Source: Halarcobacter ebronensis (GTDB lineage: Bacteria; Campylobacterota; Campylobacteria; Campylobacterales; Arcobacteraceae). Taken from it: DNA of 64,000 bases. The notes below the pieces were generated by a model. It was not told where the DNA came from, did no database searches, and worked only from the letters and a program-made list of their open reading frames with translations. Below, in pieces: positions 25,321 to 34,533 of this stretch (position 1 is the stretch's first letter; each line of letters starts with the position of its first letter). The position numbers and the translations under genes are program-made. The DNA lies in assembly GCF_013201825.1 (NCBI RefSeq), contig NZ_CP053836.1:1674001-1738000 (forward strand), given 5' to 3'.

Positions 25321-26106
25321 ATGGCGAATAGATTATATATAGTTAGTTCAGGTGCAGGAGGAACATCATACATCACACCAGAAGCAAAAAAAGCGTTAAA
25401 AGAGTGTGAGGTTGTAGTTTCATATAGTAAATATGCAAAAGAGCTAAAAGAGTTAATAGAAGGCAAAGAGATATATACTTCAGGGATGACTCACGAAATA
25501 GAGAGATGTAACCAAGCAATTGAGTATGCTAAGCAAGGGAAAACCACTTGTATCGTATCAAATGGCGATGCAAATGTATATGGAATGGCAACACTAATAG
25601 TTGAAATTATTGATGAAAAAGAGTTATGGGATGAGATTGAACTTATTTCACTTCCTGGAGTTACCTCATTTTTAGCAGCAGCAAGTAAAGTTGGAGCACC
25701 TATTTCACAAGATTTTTCTATTATTTCCCTATCTGATAGACTTACAGATATAAATCTAATAGACAAAAGAGTAAAAGCAGCTCTTGCTTGTGACTTTATT
25801 CTAGGAATTTATAACCCAAAATCTAAAAAAAGAGTTCTTCCTTACCAAAACTTTTTAAAAGCTTTAGAAGATGGATATCAAGATAGAATTGCAATCATTG
25901 CTTCAAATGTGGGAAGAGAGGAAAAAGAGAAAATCACCATAACAACAGCAAAAGATTTGATAACTCAAGATATAAATCATGAAGCAGTATCTATGTCAAC
26001 GCTTATAATTATTTGTAACTCAAATACAAGATTAACAAAAAATGGCAAAGTCTTAACACCAAGGGGATATTTAAACAAATATGAACTTTCTGGAGAGTTA
26101 AAATAA
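25321..26106 (+). CDS. cbiH: Precorrin-3B / cobalt-factor III C17-methyltransferase (CbiH)
   Basis: About 261 residues, using the ATG at 25321 behind the AGGAG at 25304-25308; the frame is also open to a TTG at 25300. The ring-contracting methylase motifs are YIVSSGAGG, CIVSNGDANVYGMA, ISLPGVTSFLAAASKVGAPI and LGIYNPKSKKR. It methylates C17 and helps contract the macrocycle. A further C-terminal Fe-S extension, as in some CbiH60-type enzymes, is not present. Confidence 0.92.
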   Translation: MANRLYIVSSGAGGTSYITPEAKKALKECEVVVSYSKYAKELKELIEGKEIYTSGMTHEIERCNQAIEYAKQGKTTCIVSNGDANVYGMATLIVEIIDEKELWDEIELISLPGVTSFLAAASKVGAPISQDFSIISLSDRLTDINLIDKRVKAALACDFILGIYNPKSKKRVLPYQNFLKALEDGYQDRIAIIASNVGREEKEKITITTAKDLITQDINHEAVSMSTLIIICNSNTRLTKNGKVLTPRGYLNKYELSGELK

Positions 26107-26109
26107 CTA

Positions 26110-27120
26110 ATGAAAGAGTTTCAACATGGTGGAGATATAGACTCTTTTGTAAAAGAGTTAAAGTGTAAAAAGGAAGAGATTATAGATCTCTCTTCAAATA
26201 TCAACTTTTTAAAACCAAAACTAAATATTGATTTTAACAAAGTTGATATAAGTTTTTATGCTAATTATGAAAAGCTTTATAAAACAGTTGCAAAGCACTA
26301 CAAAGTTAAAAAGTCAAATTTAGAGCTTTTTAACGGTGCTAGTAGAGCTATTTTCTCTTTATTTGACTCATTGGGTCTAAAAGAGTGTTTTATCTACTCT
26401 CCTGCTTATTTGGAGTATAAAAAGGCAGCAAAACTTTTTGGATATAAAATAAATCTAATTAATAGATTTGAAAATCTAAAAAAAGAGATTAAAAAAGGCT
26501 CTTTGGTTATCTTTGCAAATCCTTCAACACCTGAGGGAACATTCTATAAACTAGAAGAGTTATTTCAAGTGTGGGCAAAAAATGAGTGCACAATTTTAAT
26601 CGATGAGAGTTTTTTAGAGTTTACAAAAGAGAGCTCTGCAATAAGATTTTTAAAAGAGTATAAGAAACTTTATATTCTAAAATCAATGACAAAGTTTTAC
26701 TCTTGCGCAGGAGTTAGAGTTGGAACAATTATCTCAGATAAAAAAAATATAAAACAGTTAAAAGAGAAAGAGCCAAAATGGAAACTCTCAACTTTTGATA
26801 TGAACTATATTATTGAAGCTTTAAAAGATAAAACTTTTGTTTCTAATAGCTTAGAACAAAATAGTAAAAATAAAGAGCTTCTAAAAAGCATTTTAAATAA
26901 CTATTCTTTCATTGAAAAAGTTTATGAAAGTGATGCAAATTTTCTTCTTTTGAAGCTAAAAAATATTGATGCAAAAACTATGCAAAAACATCTAAAAAAA
27001 TACAAAATTATGATTCGTGATTGCTCCAACTTTGATTTTCTAGATTCAACTTTTGTAAGAGTTGCCATCAAAGACAAAAGTTCAATTTTAAAGCTAAAAA
27101 AAGCTTTGGATAGGATCTGA
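26110..27120 (+). CDS. cobD: L-threonine-O-3-phosphate decarboxylase (CobD-type, fold type I PLP)
   Basis: A 336-residue PLP-dependent enzyme. It opens with FQHGGDIDSFVKEL and DLSSNINFLKP, the histidinol-phosphate-aminotransferase-like start seen in CobD. The PLP lysine is in LKSMTKFYSCAGVRVG, and LFNGASRAIF and LIDESFLEF mark the cofactor pocket. It makes (R)-1-amino-2-propanol phosphate for the nucleotide-loop linker, used by CbiB encoded 2 bp downstream. It needs threonine phosphate, probably from the ThrB-like kinase at 15562. Confidence 0.87.
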   Translation: MKEFQHGGDIDSFVKELKCKKEEIIDLSSNINFLKPKLNIDFNKVDISFYANYEKLYKTVAKHYKVKKSNLELFNGASRAIFSLFDSLGLKECFIYSPAYLEYKKAAKLFGYKINLINRFENLKKEIKKGSLVIFANPSTPEGTFYKLEELFQVWAKNECTILIDESFLEFTKESSAIRFLKEYKKLYILKSMTKFYSCAGVRVGTIISDKKNIKQLKEKEPKWKLSTFDMNYIIEALKDKTFVSNSLEQNSKNKELLKSILNNYSFIEKVYESDANFLLLKLKNIDAKTMQKHLKKYKIMIRDCSNFDFLDSTFVRVAIKDKSSILKLKKALDRI

Positions 27121-27122
27121 TT

Positions 27123-28010
27123 TTGTATTTTTCTACTGCACTTATTGCTTACATTATTGACTACTTTTTTGCAGAATTTGAGAAAATCAAGTTCTTAAAA
27201 CACCCTATAATTTTTATAGGAGATTATATAAAATGGTTTGAAAAGAGATTCTATTTGGATAATATTTATAGAGGGTTTATCCTTACACTAAGTTTGTTGT
27301 GTATAGTCTTTAGTATCACCTACATCTTTACACTTGTTGATAATGTTCTTTTTCAAGGATTTCTATGTTCTTTTGCAATTTCATCTAAAATGCTCTATGA
27401 AAGTGTAAAAAATGTTATAAACTCTTCAAATCCAAAATATGCAATTTCAATGCTTGTTAGCAGGGATACAAAAGAGATGAAACAGAGTGAAATAAACAAA
27501 GCAGCAATTGAGACTTATGCAGAAAATTTAAGTGATGGAGTGATAGCTCCACTTTTTTATATGATCTGTTTTGGTCTTGTTGGAGCCTTTATTTACAAAG
27601 CAATAAATACACTTGATTCTATGGTTGGATATAGAAATGAAAAGTATGAAAACTTTGGAAAAGTATCCGCAAGACTTGATGATATTGCAAACTATATTCC
27701 AGCTAGAATTACGGCACTTTTGATAGCCCTACTTTTTCTATCAAAAAAGGCTTTTTTAAACTTTAATAAATATGGGAAAAAACATGAAAGTTTAAATGCT
27801 GGACTTCCAATCTCTGCCATAGCTTTGGCTTTAGATTTAAAACTTGGAGGGCCAACTTCTTATTTTGGAAAAATAAAAGATAAACCCTACTTTGGAGAGG
27901 GAAAAGAAGAGATAACAAAAGAGGATGTAAAAAAAGCTTTAAATATAAAAATACGAATAGATATTTTTATACTATTTTTTCTATCTCTTTTTACTATTTT
28001 TTCTTATTAA
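27123..28010 (+). CDS. cbiB: Adenosylcobinamide-phosphate synthase (CbiB)
   Basis: A 295-residue membrane enzyme that attaches aminopropanol (phosphate) to adenosylcobyric acid. The start is TTG, 2 bp after the decarboxylase gene. Typical segments are RDTKEMKQSEINKAAIETYAENLSDGVIAPLFY, then NTLDSMVGYRNEKYENFGKVSARLDD. Four to five membrane helices are visible. Its last 30 bases overlap the end of btuC on the opposite strand. Confidence 0.92.
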   Translation: MYFSTALIAYIIDYFFAEFEKIKFLKHPIIFIGDYIKWFEKRFYLDNIYRGFILTLSLLCIVFSITYIFTLVDNVLFQGFLCSFAISSKMLYESVKNVINSSNPKYAISMLVSRDTKEMKQSEINKAAIETYAENLSDGVIAPLFYMICFGLVGAFIYKAINTLDSMVGYRNEKYENFGKVSARLDDIANYIPARITALLIALLFLSKKAFLNFNKYGKKHESLNAGLPISAIALALDLKLGGPTSYFGKIKDKPYFGEGKEEITKEDVKKALNIKIRIDIFILFFLSLFTIFSY

Positions 28011-28943
28011 AAGATATATAAAAAATGGTGCTCCAATAAATGAAGTTACTACTCCAATTGGCATAGTTGAAGCAGTATTTAGATTTCTTGCAATTAAGTC
28101 TGAAAGAACCAAAAAAACTCCCCCATAAAAAAATACAGGGAAAATAAGTTTGTGGGAACTCTTTTTATATATAAGTCTAATGGTATGAGGAATAATAAGA
28201 CCTATAAATCCTATTGGACCTACAAAGCTAATACTAACTCCCACAGCTATTGAAACCACAACCAAAAGAGCTAGATTTACTCTATTTACATTTAAACCCT
28301 TTAAAAAAGCCATATCATTTGAGATTAAAAGTAGTTTTAACTCTTTTTTATAACTATTTACAAACAGATAAAAAAGTATTGCTACAAAAGAGATTATAAG
28401 TGGTATTTTAAAACCAACGATATCCAAACTTCCAAGGGTAAATCTTACTATTGTGTAGTTTTCTTGCAATGTACTTAAAAAGAAAACCAACATCAAAGCT
28501 GATGAATAAAAAAATGACAAAGCAATCCCAATAAGCAAAATAGCATTTGTTGAGGCTAACATTGAGTTTCTGTTTACTATTTTTGAGATTAGATATAAAA
28601 CCATAATTGTAATAAAAGAACCAAAGATTCCTGAAATATAAAGGGCAAAGCCTGGTAAAAAAACAATAGATAAAGCTGTAAAAAGTGTAGTTCCACTAGC
28701 AATTCCTAAAGTATAAGGAGTAATTAGAATATTTTTAAAAAGAGTTTGAAAAATAAGCCCACTTAAACTTAATATACCTCCAATAAAAAAAGCCAAAATA
28801 ATTCTAGAGACTCTTAAATCCCAAAAAATCATATAACTACTTGAACTGTTATCAAAAATATCACTAAATACAATACTATTTTCTCCAATAAAAGGTGCAC
28901 AAAGCACAAGTAAAAGAGCCAAGATATATAGTATTATTTTCAT
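27981..28943 (-). CDS. btuC: Cobalamin/corrinoid ABC transporter permease (BtuC-like, FecCD family)
   Basis: A 320-residue inner-membrane permease with nine to ten helices. FecCD motifs are LRVSRIILAFFIGGILSLSG and SFVGPIGFIGLIIPHTIRL. It overlaps btuD by 4 bp and is last in the btuB-F-D-C transcript. FecCD permeases also carry iron-siderophores, so the B12 assignment rests on the location beside the cobalamin genes. Confidence 0.83.
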   Translation of the reverse strand: MKIILYILALLLVLCAPFIGENSIVFSDIFDNSSSSYMIFWDLRVSRIILAFFIGGILSLSGLIFQTLFKNILITPYTLGIASGTTLFTALSIVFLPGFALYISGIFGSFITIMVLYLISKIVNRNSMLASTNAILLIGIALSFFYSSALMLVFFLSTLQENYTIVRFTLGSLDIVGFKIPLIISFVAILFYLFVNSYKKELKLLLISNDMAFLKGLNVNRVNLALLVVVSIAVGVSISFVGPIGFIGLIIPHTIRLIYKKSSHKLIFPVFFYGGVFLVLSDLIARNLNTASTMPIGVVTSFIGAPFFIYLLIRKNSKKR

Positions 28944-29638
28944 AAATTTACCACCAAATGATCATTTACAATCTTTAAAGAGTTGTTATAAAACTTAGAG
29001 AGATTTTCACTTGAAAAAAACTCTTGCGAAGTTCCAAAAAACTCTATTTTTCCATTTTTTAAATAGAGAATTTTGTACTTTAAATGATATGCCAAATCAA
29101 GATTATGGGTAATAATAATCTTTTGTTTTAAATATGGCATTTTAAAAAGGGTATAAACCTCTTTTACCCTTGAGATATCCATATTTGCTGTTAGTTCATC
29201 AAAAATAGTTATTTTTGCATTGTGTATCATACTAGAAGCCAACAAAAGAAGCTGTTTTTCTCCACTACTTAACTCTTGACAAGATCTATGTTTTATCTCT
29301 TCAATTCCTATAAGTTTTATTACTTCATCTACTCTTTTTTTATCCACTTCACAAATAAAAGAGAGCTCTAACAACTCATAAACAGTAATATAGTCATCAA
29401 AAACCTCTAACTTAGGTGGAATATAGTTTATATACTCTGCTCTTCTTTTATCTTCCAATTTAGAGATATTTTTGCCCAAAAGTTCAACTCTATCACTTTT
29501 TACAAGATAAGATAAAACTTTGGCTAACGTAGATTTTCCCGCACCATTTTGACCAAGTATTATTAAATTTTCATCCTCTTTTAAATCAAAAGAGATATTT
29601 TGTAAAATATTACTTGAATAGTTATCTACTTTTAACAT
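28940..29638 (-). CDS. btuD: Cobalamin/corrinoid ABC transporter ATPase (BtuD-like)
   Basis: A 232-residue ABC ATPase. Walker A is LGQNGAGKSTLAK, the signature is ELSSGEKQLLLLAS, Walker B is ITIFDELTANMD, and the switch His is in IIITHNLD. The gene overlaps btuF by 17 bp and btuC by 4 bp, consistent with one uptake complex. Confidence 0.83.
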   Translation of the reverse strand: MLKVDNYSSNILQNISFDLKEDENLIILGQNGAGKSTLAKVLSYLVKSDRVELLGKNISKLEDKRRAEYINYIPPKLEVFDDYITVYELLELSFICEVDKKRVDEVIKLIGIEEIKHRSCQELSSGEKQLLLLASSMIHNAKITIFDELTANMDISRVKEVYTLFKMPYLKQKIIITHNLDLAYHLKYKILYLKNGKIEFFGTSQEFFSSENLSKFYNNSLKIVNDHLVVNL

Positions 29639-30446
29639 CTTCTAACACTTCTTTAAAATCTTCTATAAAATTTATTACTCTATTGCTTGGTATTCCTGCG
29701 TAATCTTTATCAATAACATAGATGTTATTATCTTTTGTGGCTCTAATAGGAAGATTTTCCCAAGGGGAAATCAACTGCTCTTTTTTTAAACCTAAAGAGC
29801 GCATAAAAGGAGCTAAAAGTATTACTATATCAGGATTCATTTTTATGATTTTCTCTACATTTACTACTGGTTGATTATTACTCTTTGAGCTATATGCATT
29901 GCTATTTCCAGAGTAATTTATAATATCATTAAAATATAGATTATTCCCTGAGATATAAATTGACCTATCAAGTTCTAATTTGGGACTTATTACTATCATG
30001 ATTTTTCTATTTTCAACTATGTTTTTTATACTTTCCAAAGAGTTATTTATATCTAAAATCAGCTCTTCTGCCCTGCTCTCTTTTTTTAAAATTTTTCCAA
30101 TACTTCTTATTGTGTTTTTTATTGAATTTAGATTATCTGTTCTAAAACTATGAAAATTTAAACCAAGTTTTTTTAGTTTGTCTAAAAGCTCTTCATCATA
30201 ATCTTGCACAAGAACTAAAGAGGGTTTTGCCAAAACAATTTTTTCCAAAGATAAAGAGGCATAGCCTCCTACCTTTGGGATTTTTTTAGACTCTTTTGGA
30301 TAATCACTATATAAAGTATTTGCAACAATATCTTCTCCACATCCTAGAGCAAAAACTATCTCATTTAAAGAAGGAGAGAGGGTAACTATTCTTGAAGAGG
30401 CAAAAATATTTGAAAAAATAAAGATTAAAAGAAGAGTTTTTTTCAT
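29622..30446 (-). CDS. btuF: Periplasmic corrinoid-binding protein (BtuF-like)
   Basis: A 274-residue class III binding protein. A signal peptide (KKTLLLIFIFSNIFASS) lacks a lipobox Cys, so the protein is soluble in the periplasm. SRIVTLSPSLNEIVFALGCGEDIVA and VGGYASLSLEKIVLAKPSLVL are characteristic of BtuF. It follows btuB with no gap. Iron-chelate binding is the alternative. Confidence 0.82.
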   Translation of the reverse strand: MKKTLLLIFIFSNIFASSRIVTLSPSLNEIVFALGCGEDIVANTLYSDYPKESKKIPKVGGYASLSLEKIVLAKPSLVLVQDYDEELLDKLKKLGLNFHSFRTDNLNSIKNTIRSIGKILKKESRAEELILDINNSLESIKNIVENRKIMIVISPKLELDRSIYISGNNLYFNDIINYSGNSNAYSSKSNNQPVVNVEKIIKMNPDIVILLAPFMRSLGLKKEQLISPWENLPIRATKDNNIYVIDKDYAGIPSNRVINFIEDFKEVLEDVKSR

Positions 30447-32282
30447 CTAAAATGTTACCTTTATACCTGCGTATGCACTAAGTCCAGCTGTTGCATAACC
30501 GTTAACTGTTTGATAATTTGTACCAAACATATTATCAACTTTTAGATATAAAGATAGAGTTCTTGAAGCTTCATAATTAATAACACTGTTAACTATTCCA
30601 TAATTTCCCGTTTGAATAGTTTTAGAACTGTTATCATATCTGTCTCCAATATATTCTGCATTTACATTAATATGAAATTTATCAAAACCATAATAATCAA
30701 TACTAGCTTTATAAAGCTCTTTTGCTCTTCTTGCTAAATCATCTCCATCTTCATCTTTAGCACTTTGTAAAGTATAGTTAAAGCCTAAAAGAGTATCTTC
30801 TGTGAGTAGTTTTTTATAGGCAAACTCTATCCCTTTAAATTTTGACTTTCCATTTTGATTTAGATATCTTGAAGTTGCACTCTCCCAAGAGATTAAATCT
30901 TTTACTTTTGATTCAAAGTATGTAAAAGAGAACTCTTTATACTCAAACCCTATATCAAAACTCTGTGACTTTTCAGGTTGCAAATTACTATTTGCTGTTC
31001 CCCAAGGATTTAACTCTTGCATTATACTTGGAACATTATAAGCTGTTCCATAGTTTGTTTTAAATGCTAAATCCTTTGTAAAATTATACTTTGCTCCAAT
31101 TTTCCCTGTAAGCTCATCATCAAAGTTATTATATGAGTCAAATCTTAGACTTTGAGTTAAAATAAATTTATCATTAAAACTATTTGTATTTGTAAGATAG
31201 ATAAACTTTGATTTACTATCATCACTATTTTTTGAATTATCTGTTAAAAGATAATCAACTTCGCTTTTATTAGCACCAAATCCATATATCAAAAAATCTT
31301 TATTTAGATAACTGTAAGTATCACTAAGCTCTATATTTTGAGTTTTTCCTTCAAATTCTAAAACTGATTCACCCCAGATTGAGCCAGCTGTACCTATCTC
31401 ATATCTTTTAAATTTTGAGAGTTCATATTTTAAATTTAAGTTATGGTTTTCTATTTTTTGAGAGTAATTTAGATTATACAAAGTCGTATCAACATCACTT
31501 TTCATATTTGTATCATTACCATTTGCTGTATCATACTGGGCAAAAGCATTAATATCTTTAATACCAAAAGAGATTTTTGAGTCATCATTTATATAATATG
31601 TTGTTCCAAAAGTAACAGTTCTATTTTCATAACCATCATTTTCATAGTTGTTTCTATTTTCACCTTTTGGAAGCATTGTAGTAAAACCATTTGACTCTAT
31701 TTTGTTTGCTGTAAATTTCACATCAAATTTCTCACTGCCATAATATAAAGCTGTTCCAAATTTTCTTGTATCGTATGAGCCATATTCGCTATTTATAGTT
31801 CCACTAAATCCCTTTTTTGCTTTTTTTGTAATAATATTAATTACTCCAGCAGCTGCATCAGCACCCCAAATACCACTTTGTGCACCTTTTATTACTTCAA
31901 TTCTTTCAATATCATTCATCATTAAATGTTGAATTGATGCTCCACTTGTATTTGAAGGATCTTTATAATTTATTCCATCAATTAATACTAAAACTCTATT
32001 TGAACCCATTCCTCTTAAATAAAGACTTGTAGTTGATCCTAAACCACCATTTGAAGTAAATGTCAAACCACTCACACTATTTAAAGCTTCTGCAACTGTA
32101 GTAAAATGTCTCTCTTCAAGCTCTTCCCTTGAAATAACTTCAACATTTGAAGTAATATCTTTGATTGATTGTTCTGATTTAGTAGCACTTACAACAGTAA
32201 TTGTTCCAAGTTCTTCTGATAGTAGATTTGTTGCTAATAAAAGTGTAGCAACTACACTTGTAGTTATTTTTTTCTTTCCCAT
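30447..32282 (-). CDS. btuB: TonB-dependent outer-membrane cobalamin receptor (BtuB)
   Basis: A 611-residue outer-membrane transporter. A signal peptide (around TTSVVATLLLATNLLS) is followed by a TonB box-like ELGTITVVSATKS and a plug domain with SVSGLTFTS, LYLRGMGSNRVLVLIDGI and IERIEVIKGAQSGIWGADAAAGVINI. The 22-strand barrel ends in a terminal Phe (AYAGIKVTF). BtuB-like size and the adjoining btuF, btuD and btuC support corrinoid import. A 61-aa gene ends 10 bp upstream on the same transcript. Confidence 0.87.
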   Translation of the reverse strand: MGKKKITTSVVATLLLATNLLSEELGTITVVSATKSEQSIKDITSNVEVISREELEERHFTTVAEALNSVSGLTFTSNGGLGSTTSLYLRGMGSNRVLVLIDGINYKDPSNTSGASIQHLMMNDIERIEVIKGAQSGIWGADAAAGVINIITKKAKKGFSGTINSEYGSYDTRKFGTALYYGSEKFDVKFTANKIESNGFTTMLPKGENRNNYENDGYENRTVTFGTTYYINDDSKISFGIKDINAFAQYDTANGNDTNMKSDVDTTLYNLNYSQKIENHNLNLKYELSKFKRYEIGTAGSIWGESVLEFEGKTQNIELSDTYSYLNKDFLIYGFGANKSEVDYLLTDNSKNSDDSKSKFIYLTNTNSFNDKFILTQSLRFDSYNNFDDELTGKIGAKYNFTKDLAFKTNYGTAYNVPSIMQELNPWGTANSNLQPEKSQSFDIGFEYKEFSFTYFESKVKDLISWESATSRYLNQNGKSKFKGIEFAYKKLLTEDTLLGFNYTLQSAKDEDGDDLARRAKELYKASIDYYGFDKFHINVNAEYIGDRYDNSSKTIQTGNYGIVNSVINYEASRTLSLYLKVDNMFGTNYQTVNGYATAGLSAYAGIKVTF

Positions 32283-32292
32283 ATATTTTTCC

Positions 32293-32478
32293 CTAGTTAT
32301 TATTTGTTGAATATAGTTTGATTGGTTTTAACTGCTTTGATAATAAAAGCTTTATAATTTTTGGAATATCAACTTTTAAAAGCGCTAAAATTTTGCTCTC
32401 ATTTGAGTGAAGTTGTTTATTAACAGTTGCACACAAAATTCCAAAAAATGAAAAGTAGTTTTTATAATTTCTAATCAT
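32293..32478 (-). CDS. Small protein (61 aa) leading the btuB operon
   Basis: The ATG at 32478 has a perfect AGGAGG nine bases upstream, which is better than most genes here, and the frame ends 10 bp before btuB. A TTG one codon earlier is also open. The protein starts MIRNYKNYFSFFGILCATVN and continues with a helical KILALLKVDIPKIIKLLL stretch. It has one Cys and no clear signal peptide. I recognise no family. It may be a small regulator or accessory protein of B12 uptake, or a leader whose translation couples to btuB. Confidence 0.6.
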   Translation of the reverse strand: MIRNYKNYFSFFGILCATVNKQLHSNESKILALLKVDIPKIIKLLLSKQLKPIKLYSTNNN

Positions 32479-32495
32479 CAAATCATACCTCCTTT

Positions 32496-32514
32496 ACAAA
32501 ATTTTTGTATTATA
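32496..32514 (-). promoter_or_regulatory. Promoter and adjoining palindrome of the btuB operon
   Basis: On the minus strand TATAAT (32509-32514) is followed directly by ACAAAAATTTTGT (32496-32508), two six-base arms around a single base, then the AGGAGG ribosome site. The palindrome covers the expected transcription start, a position suited to a repressor. No Fur or cobalamin riboswitch motif was found here. Confidence 0.4.
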
Positions 32515-32603
32515 GTAAAAAAAATGTAAATAAAAGAAACTTTTTTGATACTATATTAAGTTACAATTAATTTTCCAGCATAAAACAAAAGAAGGGAACA
32601 AAG

Positions 32604-34496
32604 ATGAATAATCTCTCAACTAAGTTTAAGTTGTCAATACTAATAATTGTTACATTAATTGCACTTTTAATATTAGGAATATTGTCCATTTCCCAATTAC
32701 AAAAAGTAAATAATGGCTTAAATACCGTTTATAATGATCGTGTTGTTCCCCTTGAACAACTTAAAATAATTGCAGATGAGTATGCAATTGATATTGTAGA
32801 TACTACACATCAAACAAGAAACAAAAATATAAGCTTTGAAAAATGTATTGAAAATATTACAAATGCACAAGAAAAAATTAATAAAAACTGGAGTTCTTAT
32901 ATTTCAACAGAATTAACAAAAGATGAACAAAAACTTGCAAATGAAACTCAAGAGTTGATGAAAGTAGGAAGTGTTATTGCAGAAAAAATTAAAGCTGCAT
33001 GTGAAGAGAAAGATTTTGATTTAGTAACTAAAATTACAATTGAAGATTTATATCCAAAAATTGATCCAATAGGTGAAAAAATATCTCAACTTATAGAATT
33101 ACAATTAAAAGTGGCAAAAGAAGAAACGAATAAAGCAATCGAAATTTATAATACAAGTAAAATTATCACAATAGCAACAATTGCGATTGCTCTTATTATA
33201 ATCGTGCTTTTGGCTTTTTTAATTATCACAGATATAACAAATAAATTAAATCTTTTTAAAGAGGGATTACTTTCATTTTTTGCTTATTTAAACAGAGAAA
33301 AAAATGATGTGGAAAAAATCAAAATTGATAGTAAAGATGAATTTGGACAGATGTCAAAAGCTGTAAATGAAAATATAGAAAAAACAAAACAGGGTATTGA
33401 AGAGGATAAAAAACTAATTAATGAAGCAATTAATGTTTTAGGAGAGTTTGAACAAGGAGATTTATCTCAAAGATTAAATATAAATGTAAAAAATCCTGCA
33501 TTAACTGAACTTAAAAATGTTCTAAATCAAATGGCAAATATTTTAGAAACAAATATTCAAAATATACTAACTATTTTAGATCAATATAGTAACTACAATT
33601 ATAAAAATAAAATATCAGTTTCTCAATTAAAAAAACATCTTTTAGCTTTAGCTAATGGGGTGAATAATCTAGGTGATTCAATCACTTCTATGCTTATTGA
33701 GAATAAATCAAATGGATTAACTCTAGATAAAAGTTCAGATATTCTTTTGGCAAATGTGGACGAACTGAACGATAGTTCAAATGAAGCAGCTTCGTCTCTT
33801 GAAGAAACAGCAGCTGCATTAGAAGAGATAACAAGCAATATAAGACAAAATACAGAAAATATTGCAAAAATGTCAAAGTTTTCAAATGAAGTTACAAATT
33901 CTGCTTCAAATGGGGAAAAACTTGCAAATGAAACAACTAACTCAATGGATGATATAAATGAACAAGTAACAGCAATAAGTGAAGCTATTACAGTGATTGA
34001 TCAAATTGCATTTCAAACAAATATTTTATCTCTTAATGCTGCTGTTGAAGCTGCTACTGCTGGGGAAGCTGGAAAAGGTTTCGCTGTCGTTGCCCAAGAG
34101 GTTAGAAATCTAGCTTCTAGATCTGCTGAAGCTGCTAAAGAGATTAAATCTTTAGTTGAAAATGCAACAGCGAAAGCAAATGGAGGAAAAGAGATTGCAA
34201 ATAATATGATAAAAGGATATAAAGTTCTAAATGAAAATATTTCCCATACAGTAAATCTAATTTCAGATATCGAAAATGCTTCAAAAGAACAATTATTGGG
34301 AATTGAACAAATAAACGATGCAGTTACACAATTAGATCAACAAACACAAAAAAATGCGATGGTTGCTTCACAAACTCATGATGTAGCACTAATCACAGAT
34401 GAAATTGCAAAACTTATTGTAAAAAAAGCAGATGAAAAAGAATTTAATGGGAAGGATGAAGTTAAAGCTTCAGATATAGAAAAAAAGAGGAATTAA
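32604..34496 (+). CDS. Methyl-accepting chemotaxis protein with 4HB-type sensor
   Basis: A 630-residue chemoreceptor. Helix one lies near residues 10-30, a four-helix-bundle periplasmic domain spans about 31-185, and helix two lies near 188-210. HAMP-like linker and coiled-coil regions follow. The conserved signalling tip is [20 protein letters not shown] followed by [18 protein letters not shown]. No C-terminal CheR-binding pentapeptide is visible. It is divergent from the btuB operon and monocistronic, with a terminator. The ligand is unknown. Confidence 0.9.
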   Translation: MNNLSTKFKLSILIIVTLIALLILGILSISQLQKVNNGLNTVYNDRVVPLEQLKIIADEYAIDIVDTTHQTRNKNISFEKCIENITNAQEKINKNWSSYISTELTKDEQKLANETQELMKVGSVIAEKIKAACEEKDFDLVTKITIEDLYPKIDPIGEKISQLIELQLKVAKEETNKAIEIYNTSKIITIATIAIALIIIVLLAFLIITDITNKLNLFKEGLLSFFAYLNREKNDVEKIKIDSKDEFGQMSKAVNENIEKTKQGIEEDKKLINEAINVLGEFEQGDLSQRLNINVKNPALTELKNVLNQMANILETNIQNILTILDQYSNYNYKNKISVSQLKKHLLALANGVNNLGDSITSMLIENKSNGLTLDKSSDILLANVDELNDSSNEAASSLEETAAALEEITSNIRQNTENIAKMSKFSNEVTNSASNGEKLANETTNSMDDINEQVTAISEAITVIDQIAFQTNILSLNAAVEAATAGEAGKGFAVVAQEVRNLASRSAEAAKEIKSLVENATAKANGGKEIANNMIKGYKVLNENISHTVNLISDIENASKEQLLGIEQINDAVTQLDQQTQKNAMVASQTHDVALITDEIAKLIVKKADEKEFNGKDEVKASDIEKKRN

Positions 34497-34498
34497 AA

Positions 34499-34527
34499 AA
34501 ATTTAAGGATGTTTTCATCCTTAAATT
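34499..34527. terminator. Hairpin terminator after the chemoreceptor gene
   Basis: AATTTAAGGATG and CATCCTTAAATT form a perfect 12-bp stem around a four-base loop. A-run on the left and TT-rich sequence on the right make it usable from both strands. It separates the convergent chemoreceptor and SafE-like genes. Confidence 0.8.
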
Positions 34528-34533
34528 ATTACC

